From Hymenobacter volaticus (lineage in GTDB: Bacteria; Bacteroidota; Bacteroidia; Cytophagales; Hymenobacteraceae): a stretch of 64,000 nucleotides of DNA. Below the pieces are notes generated by a model. That model did no database searches. It was not told where the DNA came from and saw nothing but the letters and a program-made list of their open reading frames with translations. The stretch lies in NCBI RefSeq assembly GCF_022921055.1, contig NZ_CP095061.1:278001-342000 (forward strand), written 5' to 3'. Position 1 is the first letter of the stretch. Every line of letters starts with the position of its first letter. Of the stretch, positions 36,368 to 46,658 are shown one piece after another. Made by a program: the position numbers and the translations under genes.

Positions 36368-37816
36368 ATGACTACTTCTCTATTTCGTAAGTGCGCCCCG
36401 GTTGTGGCGCTGATGGGTTTGGGTCTTACCGCCTGCCAACCCGACCTGGAAGACGACTTCACGCCTAGCGCCGGCACCGCTGATTTCTCCCGCTACATTG
36501 CCGTTGGCAACTCTCTCACGGCTGGCTACTCCGATGGAGGCTTGTACCTGGAAGGACAATTAAGCTCTTATCCTAACTTACTAGCTGGCCAGTTTCGGGC
36601 AGCTGGTGGCGGCGACTTTGTGCAACCGCTGTTTCAAACTGGGCAAGAAAATGGCTCGGGCTATCTGCGTCTGACGGGCATTGTCAACGGCTCTCCTGTT
36701 ACGGCTCCTGTAACTACCAATTTAGCTTTGCGGGCGGGCGCTACAGCTGCTCGCCCACTGTACACGAAGTATACCGAGCCAGTGAATAACTTGGCTGTGC
36801 CTAATATCCGCCTTTCGGATATTGAAACCGCGGGATTTGGCAACACGCAAACATCACCGTCAAATGCTCTTACGTTCAACTCGTATTTTGAACGTATTAC
36901 CCCCGATGGCAACAACCAAACGTATCTGGCCCGGGTAGCGGCTTCCAATCCTACCTTCTTCACCAACTGGCTTGGCAATAACGATGTGCTTGGTTTTGCT
37001 ACAGCAGGCGGAGCAGCAAACTCTCTGACGCCTACCGCAACCTTTACGGACAAAAACAACAAGGTTATTGATGCCTTGACGGCAAACGGGGCAAAAGGAT
37101 TGGTAGCAACTATTCCTAATGTAACCAACATTCCCTTTTTCACGACAGTTGGCCCTGCATTCAAAACAACATTGACAGCAGCCAACGTACCTGGTTTAGT
37201 AATTCAAACGGGTGCTGCACTAGGCGGACCAGCTTCGGGTAACCGGAAGCAGATTACTACTGCCGACATTCGTGATGCTAGTGGTAATGGCAGGCAGTTG
37301 TTTACACTCATCTCTTCTCCATTCCTGACCTTACTCAACCAGCGTTCAGGACGAGCTTGGCGTTATGTGTACAGCCAGAGTGGTCAGCCGGCTGCTGGTT
37401 TTCCGTTGTTTTTAGCTGCCTATGGTATCGACACTACTGCTACGTTCGGCACTAGTGCAGGCAATCCAATACCTAGCTTGTTTGTGCTTGATGACGTAGA
37501 ACAGGGGCAGGTACTAACGGCTACCACAGCTTTCAACGCTGCTATCACGGCTAAAGCCAACGAGAAAGGACTCGCTATTTTCGACGCTAATACGTTCTTT
37601 ACTCGTGTTGCGGCATCAGGAATTGTTACGAATGGTGTTACCAACAATGCTAATTTCATTACTGGCAATCTGTTCTCGCTCGATGGGGTGCATCCTACAC
37701 CTCGGGGCTACGCCATTGTGGCCAATGAGATGATTAGTGCCATCAACGCCAAATACGGTTCTAATATCTCGCAAGTGAATCCGAACGACTACCGCGGGGT
37801 TAAATTTCCTCAGTAA
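36368..37816 (+). CDS. SGNH/GDSL hydrolase-like lipoprotein
   Basis: A 482-residue lipoprotein (lipobox LTAC, Cys near residue 23). SGNH blocks: block I VGNSLTAG with Ser near 49; block III-like LGNND; block V LDGVHPTPRGY with Asp and His near 448 and 451. This fits esterase/lipase families with the catalytic Ser-Asp-His. Gene order with the FadL-type porin is common in Bacteroidota and suggests a shared substrate. The ATG at 36368 sets a normal lipoprotein signal. Ends in a hairpin at 37834-37868. Confidence 0.85.
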   Translation: MTTSLFRKCAPVVALMGLGLTACQPDLEDDFTPSAGTADFSRYIAVGNSLTAGYSDGGLYLEGQLSSYPNLLAGQFRAAGGGDFVQPLFQTGQENGSGYLRLTGIVNGSPVTAPVTTNLALRAGATAARPLYTKYTEPVNNLAVPNIRLSDIETAGFGNTQTSPSNALTFNSYFERITPDGNNQTYLARVAASNPTFFTNWLGNNDVLGFATAGGAANSLTPTATFTDKNNKVIDALTANGAKGLVATIPNVTNIPFFTTVGPAFKTTLTAANVPGLVIQTGAALGGPASGNRKQITTADIRDASGNGRQLFTLISSPFLTLLNQRSGRAWRYVYSQSGQPAAGFPLFLAAYGIDTTATFGTSAGNPIPSLFVLDDVEQGQVLTATTAFNAAITAKANEKGLAIFDANTFFTRVAASGIVTNGVTNNANFITGNLFSLDGVHPTPRGYAIVANEMISAINAKYGSNISQVNPNDYRGVKFPQ

Positions 37817-37833
37817 TAGACTTCAACAAAACT

Positions 37834-37868
37834 AAAAGCCTGCCTCCAACTATTGGAGGCGGGCTTTT
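37834..37868. terminator. Bidirectional terminator hairpin
   Basis: 16-base arms with one mismatch (37834-37849 with 37853-37868), T-rich end (37865-37870). Between the SGNH gene and the convergent YpdA-like gene. Confidence 0.85.
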
Positions 37869-37887
37869 TTGTGGGCAACTGCTCTAG

Positions 37888-38898
37888 CTACGACTGCGGC
37901 GTGAGTTGCACCGGCTGCAAGACTTCGGGTAGCGCGGGTGCTGGCTGACCGGCCAGGTGCGCGGCTATGACCTGGGCGTGGTAGCGGCCATTCTCAATAA
38001 ACCAACGGCTGGTGTTAAGGCCGCCGCACACAGTGCCTGCCAGGTACACGCCGGGGAGATTGGTTTCTAGGGTCTCAGCGTCGTGGGTAGGAGTTTGGGC
38101 GGCATCTAGCTCACAGGTAATGCCAAGAGCAGCCAGGAAGCTGAAGTCGGGGTGGTAGCCGGTGAGGGCATATACGTAGGAGGCCGGAATAGTAAGCGGG
38201 CCTTCGGGCGTATCAATCTTCACGATATCGGTTAGAATACGCTCGATGGTAGCATTGAAGTGCACTTTGATACGACCTTCCTTGATGCGGTTCAGCAAAT
38301 CAGGTCGAATCCAGTACTTGACGGAGTTGCTGATTTCAGCGCCCCGCACGATCATCGTCACGCGGGCGCCGGCCCGTAGCAACTGCAATGCCGCCTTCGC
38401 CGACGAATTCTTGGCGCCTATTACCACTACATCTTGATGCGCGTGGGCATATGGCTCCTTGTAGTAGTGGCTAACGTGGGGAAGGTCTTCGCCGGGTACG
38501 TTGAGGTAGTTGGGTACGTCGTAGAAGCCAGTGGCTACAATAACATAGCGGCAATTGATGCGCTCCTTCTCCGTCACTACTTCGTAGTTGCCGGGCTCGC
38601 CTTCCAATCCTGTTACTCGTTCGTAGAGGCGCAGGTTCAGGTTCTCGGTCTGAGCCACGCGGCGGTAATAGTCGATGCCGTCTTCACGCAGCGGCTTATA
38701 GCTGCTGACCGGGAACGGGTGACCTCCTATTTCCAGCAATTCAGGCGTCGAGAAGAATTCCATGTTGGTGGGGTAGCCGATAATAGAATTCACCAGCGCG
38801 CCCTTATCAACCACAACGGCTGTAAGCCCACACCGCTGCACTTCCAGCGCGCAAGCCAAGCCTACTGGGCCAGCCCCAATTACAACTACATCAACCAT
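37888..38898 (-). CDS. YpdA/Bdr-like FAD/NAD(P)H-dependent reductase
   Basis: A 336-residue flavoprotein. N-terminal FAD-binding motif GAGPVGLACALE (about 8-19) and a second nucleotide-binding region (IGAKNSSAKAAL, about 160-172) are visible. The overall layout matches the YpdA family of bacillithiol-disulfide reductases, which lack the thioredoxin-reductase CxxC and use a single cysteine. The ATG at 38898 gives the family-like start MVDVVVIGAG. It stands alone and shares a hairpin with the convergent SGNH gene. It implies bacillithiol use, which is inference. Confidence 0.85.
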   Translation of the reverse strand: MVDVVVIGAGPVGLACALEVQRCGLTAVVVDKGALVNSIIGYPTNMEFFSTPELLEIGGHPFPVSSYKPLREDGIDYYRRVAQTENLNLRLYERVTGLEGEPGNYEVVTEKERINCRYVIVATGFYDVPNYLNVPGEDLPHVSHYYKEPYAHAHQDVVVIGAKNSSAKAALQLLRAGARVTMIVRGAEISNSVKYWIRPDLLNRIKEGRIKVHFNATIERILTDIVKIDTPEGPLTIPASYVYALTGYHPDFSFLAALGITCELDAAQTPTHDAETLETNLPGVYLAGTVCGGLNTSRWFIENGRYHAQVIAAHLAGQPAPALPEVLQPVQLTPQS

Positions 38899-39105
38899 AT
38901 AAACCTTGAGTAAGCAAGTCCAGCTGTTGGACTGCATCTTTTAAAATAAAGCCAGTCTTACGCAAATAAGTCCAAGCGCGGAGCATAGCCGCCAAACACC
39001 CCTAGAGTATTACGGCTTACTAGCTAGTTAGTAGTAAACAAGCAAAGTCCACCCGTGGGTTTCGCGGATAAGTGCGAACTTGCCTCTTAGTTTGATTTCA
39101 AGACT

Positions 39106-40017
39106 ATGCGCACTTGCGACTTATGCGGGCATACGGCGTTTCGGCCGCGCCCTTTCTATTATACGTTGGAGGGGCAGCGCTTGCAGGGCATGCAATGCCA
39201 AAATTGTGAGTTGGTGTTTCTGGACCCCCAGCCAACGCCGGCCCAGCTAGAGCGGCTCTACGGCAAAGAGTACTTCACCGAGCGCCCCAACTACGATCGC
39301 ACGGCCCAGGACCGCAAGTTCATTGAAGAAGGTGCCACGCTCGATCTGAGCCAGCCCCGCGCCGATAAGTTCACCGATTATATGATGCGTAACTACCCTG
39401 GCCGCCGCTTCCGGTATCTGGAGGTAGGGTGCGGACCGGGCTACACGCTCAAAAGCCTGCAAAGCTTAGGGTGGGAAACGCACGGACTCGAAATATCAGC
39501 CCACGCCGCTGATTTTGCTCGCCGTGAGCTAGGCTTGCCTGTCGTGACGGGCAACATCGAAACCACCGAAGATTTCCACGAAAACCAGTTCGACCTAGCA
39601 TATCTCGGCGACGTGCTAGAGCATTTGCTGTCACCGTCGGCCGCCGTGGCCAAGTTTGGGCGCATTCTGGCGCCGGGTGGATTGCTGGTATTGGCGTTGC
39701 CAAGCGTGCTCAATCTGCCAAGTATGCGGGCTGGCTTCGCCCTCTATAGTGCGCTAGGCCGGCAGCGCCGTATGGATTTGCCACCTTATCACCTCTACGA
39801 ATTCACGCCCACCACTATCCGCAAGCTGCTAGCCAAGCATAAGTTCGAGGTCGTTGATTTGCTGAATCCCGTCAAGAAGCCTCAGCAAATCCGGCTGGGC
39901 GGCAATCCGGTGGAGCAAGCGGGCAAACTGCTCGGGCAGTATCCCACTTATTGGCTCAACCAACTTACTGGCCGTTTCGGTGACCGGATGTTTGTGGTGG
40001 CCAAGAATGGAAAATAG
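39106..40017 (+). CDS. SAM-dependent methyltransferase with N-terminal zinc ribbon
   Basis: A 303-residue cytosolic protein. Four cysteines in two CxxC pairs (Cys4/Cys7 and Cys31/Cys34) form a probable zinc ribbon. The class I methyltransferase core follows with motif I EVGCGPG (about 106-112), then DLAYLGDVLEHL (about 163-174). A substrate can not be assigned; proteins of this build often methylate small metabolites or sugars. Single gene. Confidence 0.88.
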   Translation: MRTCDLCGHTAFRPRPFYYTLEGQRLQGMQCQNCELVFLDPQPTPAQLERLYGKEYFTERPNYDRTAQDRKFIEEGATLDLSQPRADKFTDYMMRNYPGRRFRYLEVGCGPGYTLKSLQSLGWETHGLEISAHAADFARRELGLPVVTGNIETTEDFHENQFDLAYLGDVLEHLLSPSAAVAKFGRILAPGGLLVLALPSVLNLPSMRAGFALYSALGRQRRMDLPPYHLYEFTPTTIRKLLAKHKFEVVDLLNPVKKPQQIRLGGNPVEQAGKLLGQYPTYWLNQLTGRFGDRMFVVAKNGK

Positions 40018-40393
40018 CTTTTGTCATTCTATGCTTGAAGAAGTAATAGTAAGCCACTAAGTGCATTTAGTAACTGAAAAAGCGCGCTTTTTCCGGTGGC
40101 TTAACATCTTCTTTTATGAGTGTTACTGAAATACTTTAAAGTATAATTATATTTATCAATAGAAGAGCATGCCTGTTTTCCCTGTTTTTTATTAATTGCA
40201 TTAATTAGCTGATTTATAACAATTTATATAAATAAAAGTAGTGGACATTTAGTTGAAAAGTTAATTTATAAATTGGATAGAACAAGCTTATTCTAATATA
40301 AGCTACCTTTGTTGTAGCAACTCTATTATGGAAGTTTGACATCGAAAACCTCCACCTTAGCAGTGTATTCATTATTTACATTATTACTCTATT
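40018..40393. other. AT-rich intergenic region
   Basis: About 375 bases, strongly AT-rich from about 40130 to 40300. Contains a TACCTTTG promoter element candidate (40304-40311). No gene, repeat or RNA recognised. Confidence 0.5.
40304..40311 (+). promoter_or_regulatory. Candidate -7 promoter element (TACCTTTG) for the small lipoprotein gene
   Basis: TAnnTTTG match 82 bases upstream of the GTG start within a very AT-rich leader. No -33 TTTG at the usual distance. Confidence 0.4.
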
Positions 40394-40846
40394 GTGAAAC
40401 AACTATTGCCATGTATCTCGCTGGCTTTGGCCAGCGCTTTGGGTTCCTGCACCAACGATAAAAAGGAAGAACCATCTCCTCAAATCGATTCACAACTTCT
40501 GACCTCTAACACCTGGAAACTGACTGCCGAGACACAAACTGTGGGTAATGCAGAACCAGTTGCTAAGTATTCTACATCTGATGTCGGCGCAAACGACAAC
40601 ACCTTGAAGTTCTTGGCAGACTACAGCCTTAGAATGGATGAAGGTGCCACAAAGGATAGCCACATCAGCTTACAGACCGTCTCGGGAAAATGGAAGTTGA
40701 GCGGCAAAACGCTCACCATAGTTGTGGCACCATTCACTCGGCAGTGTGTCATCCAAGAGCTTACTGCTACTAAGTTAATAGTGAGAGTTGACGAAACACT
40801 AGACGGGGACCAGAGAGTAACTCGGTATATGTATGAAGCACAGTAA
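40394..40846 (+). CDS. Lipocalin-like lipoprotein
   Basis: A 150-residue lipoprotein (signal about 1-18, lipobox LGSC). The mature domain has the lipocalin-like/DUF-type pattern of small Bacteroidota lipoproteins: SNTWKLTAET at the start, TLKFLADYSLRM, GKWKLSGKTLTI, and a final strand. Start codon is a GTG. No ligand can be assigned. It is a single gene with an AT-rich leader and a shared terminator. Confidence 0.78.
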   Translation: MKQLLPCISLALASALGSCTNDKKEEPSPQIDSQLLTSNTWKLTAETQTVGNAEPVAKYSTSDVGANDNTLKFLADYSLRMDEGATKDSHISLQTVSGKWKLSGKTLTIVVAPFTRQCVIQELTATKLIVRVDETLDGDQRVTRYMYEAQ

Positions 40847-40855
40847 ATAAACTTT

Positions 40856-40900
40856 ATCAAAAAAAGGCGGCGCGTACTATACGCGCCGCCTCTTTTTGAT
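40856..40900. terminator. Bidirectional terminator hairpin
   Basis: Stem of 11 GC-rich pairs (40866-40876 with 40880-40890) flanked by an A run and a T run extending the stem; between the lipoprotein gene and polA. Confidence 0.9.
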
Positions 40901-40933
40901 GTATACCATAGGGCTCTATGTGCTGCTCCTCTA

Positions 40934-43827
40934 TTAGTGCGCTTGGAGCCAGTTGCTGCCGGTGCCAACTTCCACTTCCAGCGGCACGCCGTGGGGGAGG
41001 AGCAAGGCAGTAGTCATCAACTCTTTCACTTTGGGCGTGATGTAGTCGATTTCCTCCTTCACGGCGTCGAAGACAAGTTCGTCGTGCACCTGTAGTATCA
41101 TGCGGGTAGCCAGTTTCTCATCACGCAACCAGTTGTGGATGTTGATCATGGCCTTCTTGATGATGTCGGCGGCGGTGCCTTGGATGGGGGCGTTGATGGC
41201 GTTGCGCTCGGTGTAACCGCGCAAGGTGGCATTGCGCGAGTTGATGTCGCGCAGGTAGCGGCGGCGACCTAGCAAGGTAGTAGCATATTCCAACTCACGC
41301 GCCCTGTTGATGCTTTCATCCATGAACTTCTTTACCGCGCTAAATTCCTCGAAATACGTTTCGATGATTTCGGTGGCTTCCTTGCGTGAAATGCCGATGC
41401 GCTGGGCCAATCCGAACGACGATATTCCGTAGATGATGCCGAAGTTGACGGTTTTGGCTTTGCGGCGCATTTCGCCATCTACTTGATCGAGAGGCACATG
41501 AAACACCTTGCTGGCCGTGCTGGTGTGAATGTCCTGGCCTAATCGGAAGGCTTCAATCATGGTTTTGTCGCCCGAAAAATCAGCCATGATGCGCAGTTCT
41601 ACTTGGGAATAGTCGGCGGCAAGGAGCACGTGGTTTTCGTCGCGGGGCACGAAGGCCTTGCGGATTTCGCGGCCTTTCTCGGTACGAATCGGGATGTTTT
41701 GGAGGTTGGGGTTGGTGCTGCTGAGGCGGCCGGTAGCGGTTACGGCTTGGTTGAAGCTGGTGTGTACCCGGCCATCCAACTCACATACCAGTTGGGGCAA
41801 GGCCTCTACATAAGTGGAGCGCAGCTTCGTGAGCTGGCGGTGCTCCAAAATGAGGCCGGCTACGGGGTTGTCGGCAGCTAGTACGCTCAGGATTTCCTCG
41901 CCGGTGGCATATTGACCGGTTTTGGTTTTCTTGATCTTGCCGCCGCCCAAGCCTAGTTTATCGAACAGGATTTCGCCGAGCTGCTTCGGGGAGCCAATAT
42001 TGAACTCCTGGCCTGCTGCCGTGAAAATCTGCTGTTCTATCTCTTGAATGTAGCCCTGTAGCTCTGCCGAGTATTCGCCCATGGCGCCGGAGTCAATCTT
42101 CACGCCTTCGTATTCGATGGCCGACAGCACCGGTACCAGCGGATTTTCCACTTCGTTGAGCAAGTCCAGCAGTCCTACTTCCTTCAGCATTGGCTCGAAC
42201 ACGTGCTTGAGCTGCAAGGTTACATCGGCGTCTTCGCAGGCATAGTCTGATACTTCGGCCGGCGGGAGGTCAGCCATGGTTTTCTGGTTTTTGCCTTTGT
42301 TGCCGATGAGCGAGGTAATGGCTACCGGTGTATAGTGCAGGTAGGTTTCGGCCAGCACATCCATGTTGTGGCGCATGTCGGGCTCCAACAGGTAGTGCGC
42401 CAGCATGGTATCGAAGAGTGGCCCCTGAATTTCAACACCGTAGTGCCGCAAAATAGTTAAGTCGTACTTGATGTTTTGACCGATCTTGAGAATGCCGGAA
42501 GCGTCGAAAAACGGCCGGAATTCATCCACCAACGCCTGCGCGGCTACGTGGTCGTCGTGCGGTACGGGCACGTAGTACGCTTCACCCGCCAACCAGCAGA
42601 ACGAGAGACCCACAAGCCGAGCCGTCATCGTATCGAGTCCGGTGGTTTCGGTATCAAAACTGACTTCGGTTTGCTGAAGCAAAAAGCCGAGCAGTGACTG
42701 GCGCAGTTCGGGCGTGTCGATGAGGTGGTACTGGTGGGGTACATCGGCGAGCATGAGGCGCGGACCAACGGGGGCGCCAAAGCTGCCGGTTTCGCCTTCC
42801 TCGGCCCCAATGGCTACAGCCGCATCGGAACTGCTACCAAACAAACTAGCTTGGCCGGCTGGCACTTTCGGCCGCCGCGAGCTTGACCGTGGATTGGTAC
42901 GGTCGGTTGCGGTTGCTGAGCCGGCCGCCGCCTTTTCACCACCGTCTAGAATACGCGCGGCTAATTGCCGGAATTCCAGCTCATCGAACAGACTGCGAAG
43001 CTGCGTTTCATCGGGTTTGTCAAGCACTAGCTTGTCGGCCTCGAAGTCGATGGGAACATTGACGTGGATGGTGGCCAATTCCTTGCTCATCAAGCCTTGC
43101 TCGGCAAAGTTGCGCACGTTTTCTTGCTGCTTGCCCTTTAGCTGATCGGAATTGGCAATCAAATTCTCAACGGAGCCGAACTGCTGAATCAGGCTTTTGG
43201 CGGTCTTTTCGCCAATACCCGGAATACCGGGAATGTTGTCGGAGGCGTCGCCTTGTAGCCCAGAATATCAATCACCTGCTCGACGCGCTCAATCTCGAAG
43301 CGCTGGAGCACGTGGGCTACATCAAGCACTTCGGCGGCATTGCCCATAAAGGCTGGGCGGTAAATTTTGATTTTCTCGGTTACGAGCTGGCAATAGTCTT
43401 TATCGGGCGTCATCATGAACACCTCGAAGCCCTGCGCCTCGGCGCGTTGCGCAAGGGTACCTATCACGTCGTCGGCTTCAAAGCCATCTACTACTAGAAT
43501 AGGGATGTGGAAGGCTTGAATGATTTTCTTGATGTACGGAATGGCTGTGCCAATATCCTCGGGCATAGCTTGGCGCTGGGCCTTATAGTCAGCAAAGCTC
43601 TCGTGGCGAAACGTCTTTTTCTGCGCATCGAAGGCTACGCCAATGTGGGTTGGCTTTTCCTTTTGCAGTACCTCCACCAAAGTGTTGGTGAAGCCCAGAA
43701 TAGCACCGGTATTAAGGCCCTTGGAATTGACGCGCGGATTCTTGCTAAACGCAAAATGAGCGCGGTAAATCAGGGCAAAAGCGTCGAGTAGGAAAAGCTT
43801 TTTGGCGGGTTGAGAAGAGTCAGTCAT
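40934..43827 (-). CDS. polA: DNA polymerase I, single-base frameshift
   Basis: About 964 residues when one base is restored. The N-terminal FEN-like 5' nuclease (from MTDSSQ; DAFALIYRAHFAF, VVDGFEADDVIG) is in one frame and the remainder in the next. Adding one base in the run at plus-strand 43259-43261 joins them as ...DILGLQGDASDNIPGIPG. The 3'-5' exonuclease domain keeps the DxE motif (FDTETTGLD), so proofreading looks intact. The polymerase signatures are present (DYSQVELRIMA, KTVNFGIIYG, QVHDELVF). As written the gene would be broken inside an important domain, and because polA is rarely dispensable an assembly error is more likely than decay. Confidence 0.92.
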
Positions 43828-43969
43828 AGGAGGGCGAAGGTAAGAAACAGCTACTGCTACCTAGCACAGGAATACGGTTAGCTTTACTTGTCTATACTTC
43901 TAAGCACAACAAATTGCCGTGGGAAAACATTGGTAAGCATAGCTTTATTCATAGCAGCAACTAAGCCCG

Positions 43970-44113
43970 ATGTGCAGCAAACAAACATTCAAACAGTGGG
44001 TCCGACAGCTGCCGCAGCCTGACGGGGGACTGCTAGGAGAAGGCTATACGGAGGTAAACGGCAGCCTGGCTGTGGGGTTGACTTGCCTTGGTGCTGCTGA
44101 CATGCTAGCCTAG
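43970..44113 (+). CDS. Possible small protein (47 residues)
   Basis: An ATG-started frame encoding 47 residues (MCSKQTFKQWVRQLPQPDGG, then a Gly-rich middle and GAADMLA end). The composition is protein-like: few rare residues, and a cysteine-tryptophan-rich start. There is no signal peptide or known family. It lies on the plus strand between polA and the MG2/plug gene, divergent from polA, with no visible strong ribosome-binding site. It may be a real small gene or a chance frame; evidence is weak. Confidence 0.35.
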   Translation: MCSKQTFKQWVRQLPQPDGGLLGEGYTEVNGSLAVGLTCLGAADMLA

Positions 44114-44147
44114 GCTATTCATCGATAGGTTCTTGGTTTTCATAAGA

Positions 44148-44188
44148 ACTAGCAAGGGCCTCCAGTCTTGCTTGAGGCCCTTGCTAGT
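44148..44188 (-). terminator. Terminator hairpin of the TonB/DUF4249/MG2 operon
   Basis: Perfect 15-base stem (44148-44162 with 44174-44188), 11-base loop; just downstream of the last gene of the minus-strand operon. Confidence 0.8.
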
Positions 44189-44213
44189 ATACTTGCTGAG
44201 AGTAGCTCTAAGG

Positions 44214-46651
44214 CTATAACCCCTGCTTCACTTCAAACGTGAAACTGGTGCTACCCGCCGCTCCTTTGGGGGAAAGGCCCTGCACCACGACCATATACCG
44301 TCCGGCTTGGTCGCCGGTGAAGAACTCTAGCTTGCTAAGGTCAGTGCTGCTAGACGTAATGGCTGGGTTCCAGTACAGCAGGTTCCGCATGTCGGGCAGG
44401 CGGCTTTGCTTTTGCTCGGGTGTATCGTAGCGGGGCGAGTAGAACTCCCGCTGGCTTTGCACGCCTTCGTACTGCTGTACCAGTACGCGCGGACTGAGGG
44501 AAATCCCTCTAAATCACCTTTGTAGGTAGTGAAGCTCACGATTCCGCTGTAGAGGGACATCCCCTGAAAGTAGTGACTGTCAACTACTTCTAGCTTCCGG
44601 ATTTTTAGCGGGTCCATGGCCATCATCTTATTGATGTTGAAAATCGGTACCCCGTCTAGCAACACCAATGGGTTTTCGTTGAATACAGTCTTGTTGACTT
44701 TATCAGTCACCAAAAAATGAAAGCCGTCTTTCCTGATCCTGACTATCACGCCTGGTACGTATTCCCGCATTACCTCTTCCAGTACCTTGAAACGGGTATA
44801 CTTGTCTAGAAAGTAGATTTCGTCGGGCTTCCCGTAAAAAGCCATGCTATCGGCAGGTGGTATGCTGTAGCGGCTCTCGTACTTTTTTGAGTAGATAGCT
44901 TGTACCTGCGTTTGGAAGTGCCGCTTGGTGTAATCCTGTTGGAAGCGCGTGAGCGGAATGAAGGGCGTTGTGAGCGTGGTAGCGTACTGCGGAGAAAAAG
45001 GGTTCAGGATTTCGATACGGTGGGTACTGTCTTGTTGCGGATCAATCTGAACCACAATCTCTTTTGGTCGATCAAAGTCGTTTATCTCGAACTGCACCAG
45101 TCCATCATCGTTGCTTTCGTCATTGGTGAGCCTGGTGATGCGGCTAGGGCTTGCTAGGTAGGCTATAGCGCCCTTCACGGGGCGGTTGGTGCCAGCTTGT
45201 GTGATCCGCCCCTGAATTACGTGCCCATGCAGCTCAGGCGAGTAAGGGAAGGTAGCTAGGGTTGGGGCAAGGGCATCTTCCCACCGAAACCGGCTCCACC
45301 CTTGGGTCAGCATCAGGTTATCGGCGGCTTCTGCAGTTTCGGGGCTGGCATCGGTGAAGTAATATTCGGGGTGCTCGATCTGGCCTTTCAGATCTGACGT
45401 CAGCCATAAGTAACTATTGATGTCAGCCGTGGGAGTGGTCGTGAGCGAGTCGAGGCGAAACACCGCCATCGAGAGGTTGGCAGCTGTACGCTGCGCATCT
45501 TGCGTGGCGGTGGCTAGCTCAACCGCTACTTTGTCGCGGAGCGTGTATTGGTTTTTATCAGGCCGCGCCGTAATGGAAAGCTTTTTCTTAGGCTGCTGGA
45601 AGTACAGCCGCTCGCACAAAGGTTTCTGCTGCGCATCGAACAAGGTGAAATGCGAAATTCCGTCTAACAACTGACCCTTGTCAATACTGAAAGCAGCCTG
45701 CCCGTTCACCAATTGTCCTTGGGCTGCCGCCGCAACTTTTTGGCGCGAATGAGCCAGTAAGAAAACAGCACCCGACTGCGAAGTTGAATTCACGGTCAAG
45801 GTCAGGGGGCCAGTGCCGCTGTTTTCTAAGAGCATCACATAGCCTTGCTCGAACACGCGCGGCAGGCTGTGCCGGATAACCTGCTTGCCTACTGTGATAA
45901 GGGCAGTGTAGGAAACGCCTGGTTGTGGGGTGAGCGTGAAGCTTCCCATTCCATAACGCAGCGTCTTGAATGTAGCTACCACGGCGCCGCTCTGGTTGAG
46001 CAGCTTGCCTTGGGCAGTCACGCCGGTGCCTGTTTTGGCGGTAACCTTGAAGGCTACTTTGCTGCTAAGACCTTGCACTAGGTTTCCACCTTCAGGGAAA
46101 AACTGCACATCGTAGGCTGCTGAGTCCTTTGCTGCCGCCGAGCCAGACGCCACCAACGGGTTGATGACCGTAACCGTGTTTTGGAAGTAGTACTCCGGCC
46201 CGAAGTTTTTCATCCAGTTGGTATACGCCCTTACAGTGTAAGTGCCAGAAGGTAAGGATGACGAGAGGAGGAAAGAACCTTGGCCCGTTGCCTGCTTCAG
46301 CGAAACCTTAGCTTGCGCTACCGGTCGTTTCTCTTTGTCGAGTACCTCAACATAGGCTACCGTGCTTAGCGGCAAAGGCCGCGAATACGTGCCCTCAACG
46401 GCGTATATCTTAAACCACATCATCTCCCCGCTCAGGTACAGTGGCCGGTCGAGGTGGAGGAAGAGCTTCTCGGGCAACGCAGCCTGCTGATAACGGCTGA
46501 ATTTGCTTGCTAAACCATCGGAGGTGTCTCCTTGACTATATGCCGTTCCGGTTGTGGCTAGTACTAGCCCCAGCAACCTAATATAGGTGCACATTCCTAT
46601 CCTAGTCCGACCTTTAAATACACTCATCTTACTGTAGCACATGCGTTTCAA
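44214..46651 (-). CDS. MG2-like / TonB-plug-like exported protein, single-base frameshift
   Basis: About 812 residues when one base is restored, starting at the ATG at 46651 or a nearer one at 46594 that opens a cleaner signal (YIRLLGLVLATTGTAYSQ). Near the N-terminus is an MG2-like domain with LHLDRPLYLSGEMMWFK (about 60-80). Towards the C-terminus is a TonB-receptor plug-like segment (ENPLVLLDGVPIFNINKM) without a following barrel. One added base in the three-C run at plus-strand 44505-44507 restores the frame so that ...YKGDLEGISLSPRVLVQQYE continues to the stop at 44214. It lies 7 bases after a DUF4249 gene and ends the operon. Role unknown. Confidence 0.75.
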
Positions 46652-46658
46652 TGGAGTA

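Larger units (their letters stand above)
43828..44213. other. Intergenic region with a small open frame and a terminator
   Basis: About 385 bases between polA and the MG2/plug gene. Holds a 47-codon open frame (43970-44113) listed separately and the terminator of the MG2/plug gene (44148-44188). Nothing else recognised. Confidence 0.5.
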
